Below, one piece after another: positions 6,539 to 6,901 of a stretch of DNA of 6,901 nucleotides. A program made the translations under genes and the position numbers. Numbering within the stretch: the first letter of the stretch is position 1; every line of letters starts with the position of its first letter. The DNA is taken from positions 1 through 6,901 of the forward strand of contig JAEXXS010000181.1 in the NCBI GenBank assembly GCA_023451915.1. Reading direction: 5' to 3'. Source of the stretch: Pseudomonadota bacterium (GTDB lineage Bacteria; Pseudomonadota; Alphaproteobacteria; Rhizobiales; Rhizobiaceae). The notes under the pieces are model-generated. The model was given only the letters and a program-made list of their open reading frames with translations, did not search any database and was not told the DNA's origin.

Positions 6539-6614
6539 TGGTGCCGCTTGCGTGACTCGAACACGCGACCCCATCATTACGAATGATGTGCTCTACCAAC
6601 TGAGCTAAAGCGGC
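6539..6614 (-). tRNA. tRNA-Thr (anticodon CGT)
   Basis: The minus strand folds as a full 76-nt cloverleaf. The acceptor GCCGCTT (from 6614) pairs with AAGCGGC (6549-6543), the D arm is GCTC AGTTGGTA GAGC, and the anticodon stem CATCA/TGATG holds loop TTCGTAA. The variable loop is GGGTC, and the T arm GCGTG TTCGAGT CACGC contains the TTCGA motif. Discriminator A is followed by an encoded CCA (6541-6539). Anticodon CGT reads ACG threonine codons. It sits between the island-like DNA on its 3' side and a promoter on its 5' side. Confidence 0.97.
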
Positions 6615-6674
6615 CCGGGAACCTTTGTTCCAACTCCGTTAGGAGATTCCATCCGTTTTCGTCTGGACGGTGCG

Positions 6675-6703
6675 CTGATAACCAAAAGCGGAACGGAAAG
6701 CAA
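6675..6703 (-). promoter_or_regulatory. Probable promoter of tRNA-Thr
   Basis: On the minus strand TTGCTT (6703-6698) and TATCAG (6680-6675) are 17 nt apart, each matching sigma-70 consensus at four of six positions. The transcript would carry a leader of about 55 nt before the tRNA. That leader can fold as CCGTCC/GGATGG (one G-U pair) and CTCC/GGAG. Confidence 0.45.
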
Positions 6704-6745
6704 GACCGAAATCGAACAAAGCGTCAGATTGTTCCAAGCCCTGTG

Positions 6746-6777
6746 AAAACAGGGCCTTCCATCGGAGAGGCCCTGTT
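6746..6777 (-). terminator. Intrinsic terminator, 10-bp perfect stem
   Basis: AACAGGGCCT (6748-6757) and AGGCCCTGTT (6768-6777) are exact inverted repeats around a 10-nt loop. Read on the minus strand the stem ends in TTTT (6749-6746), as expected for a terminator of a minus-strand gene lying to the right. On the plus strand only TTCT follows, so it is weaker that way. It insulates the tRNA promoter from transcription from the right. Confidence 0.75.
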
Positions 6778-6780
6778 CTA

Positions 6781-6901
6781 GAGCGGTTCACTGACTGATT
6801 GAATCGATGGGGTTTCCTGCTTGATGCTTTTGTGATTCAAGATGCTGGCTGGATAGGAGGCCAGCGTCTGATGGTTGCACCTCTTTCCAATGATCTTCGG
6901 G
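6781..6901 (+). mobile_element. Left end of an IS630-like element (runs off the window)
   Basis: The stretch beginning GAGCGGTTCACTGACTG directly after a TA dinucleotide (6779-6780) fits IS630-family insertion at TA. It leads after 90 bp into a transposase start. A subterminal inverted pair TTGAATC (6799-6805) and GATTCAA (6834-6840) may be a transposase-binding region. The border is inferred from the TA and from the end of the terminator stem; the other end is not visible to confirm it. Confidence 0.6.
6871..6901 (+). CDS. IS630-family transposase, N-terminal fragment (cut by window edge)
   Basis: Only ten codons are visible: MVAPLSNDLR from the ATG at 6871. P-L-S-N-D-L-R followed by E-R-V is the characteristic start of many IS630-type transposases of Rhizobiales, leading into the N-terminal HTH. 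AGGAGG at 6855-6860 lies 10 nt upstream and supports the start. Whether the gene is intact cannot be judged. The call rests on family resemblance of a very short stretch. Confidence 0.65.
   Translation, partial: MVAPLSNDLR

Noticed and set aside
6379..6564. 61-codon minus-strand frame that starts in tRNA-Thr
   Set aside because: Its start is the GTGTTCGAG of the T arm, it has no ribosome site and its product shows no recognisable family. The tRNA explains the first part.
1..6901. CRISPR array, toxin-antitoxin pair or new defence system
   Set aside because: No regularly spaced repeats, no Cas, nuclease or toxin-like proteins, and no unexplained multi-gene cluster are visible in the window.

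Overview
The window looks like chromosomal DNA of an alphaproteobacterium, most likely the Brucella/Ochrobactrum group. This is inferred from GC-rich coding style, the peptide ABC transporter and GcvA-type LysR sequences, and IS427-type IS5 and IS630 elements of rhizobial/Brucella character. No database search was possible, so genus is a judgement from memory of these families.

Left half (1-3160, all minus strand): a tightly packed peptide/opine-type ABC importer operon, read right to left. It has a Tat-exported family 5 solute-binding protein, a DppB-type permease whose ATG directly follows the TAA of the binding protein, and a DppC-type permease starting 5 nt after dppB and running off the left edge. 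The ATPase genes would lie further left. A small three-helix membrane protein of the CBU_0592 type (3410-3676, plus) is divergent from the operon. It converges with a GcvA-like LysR regulator (minus, ends 3701).

Right half (about 4640-6901): an AT-richer, gene-poor accessory zone. It holds a complete IS5-family (IS427 group) element of about 848 bp (5011-5858) with 18-bp perfect end matches and a transposase split over two frames that a -1 slip at A-AAA-AGG would join. Next come a small AlpA/excisionase-like HTH gene on the minus strand (5892-6245), a tRNA-Thr(CGT) on the minus strand with encoded CCA (6539-6614) and its probable promoter, an intrinsic-terminator hairpin (6746-6777), and the start of an IS630-like element running off the right edge.

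How it fits together: the left half is ordinary core metabolism (peptide uptake plus a nearby regulator of unknown target). The DNA between the tRNA 3' end and the IS5 element, with an excisionase-like gene but no integrase, looks like the stump of a tRNA-integrated island, possibly trimmed by the IS. The IS5 transposase has no stop inside the element: the flanking triplet where a TA target duplication would give TAG reads TGG, so the frame runs into the flank and overlaps the HTH gene tail to tail. I found no convincing new defence or other system; the accessory junction is the most interesting part.
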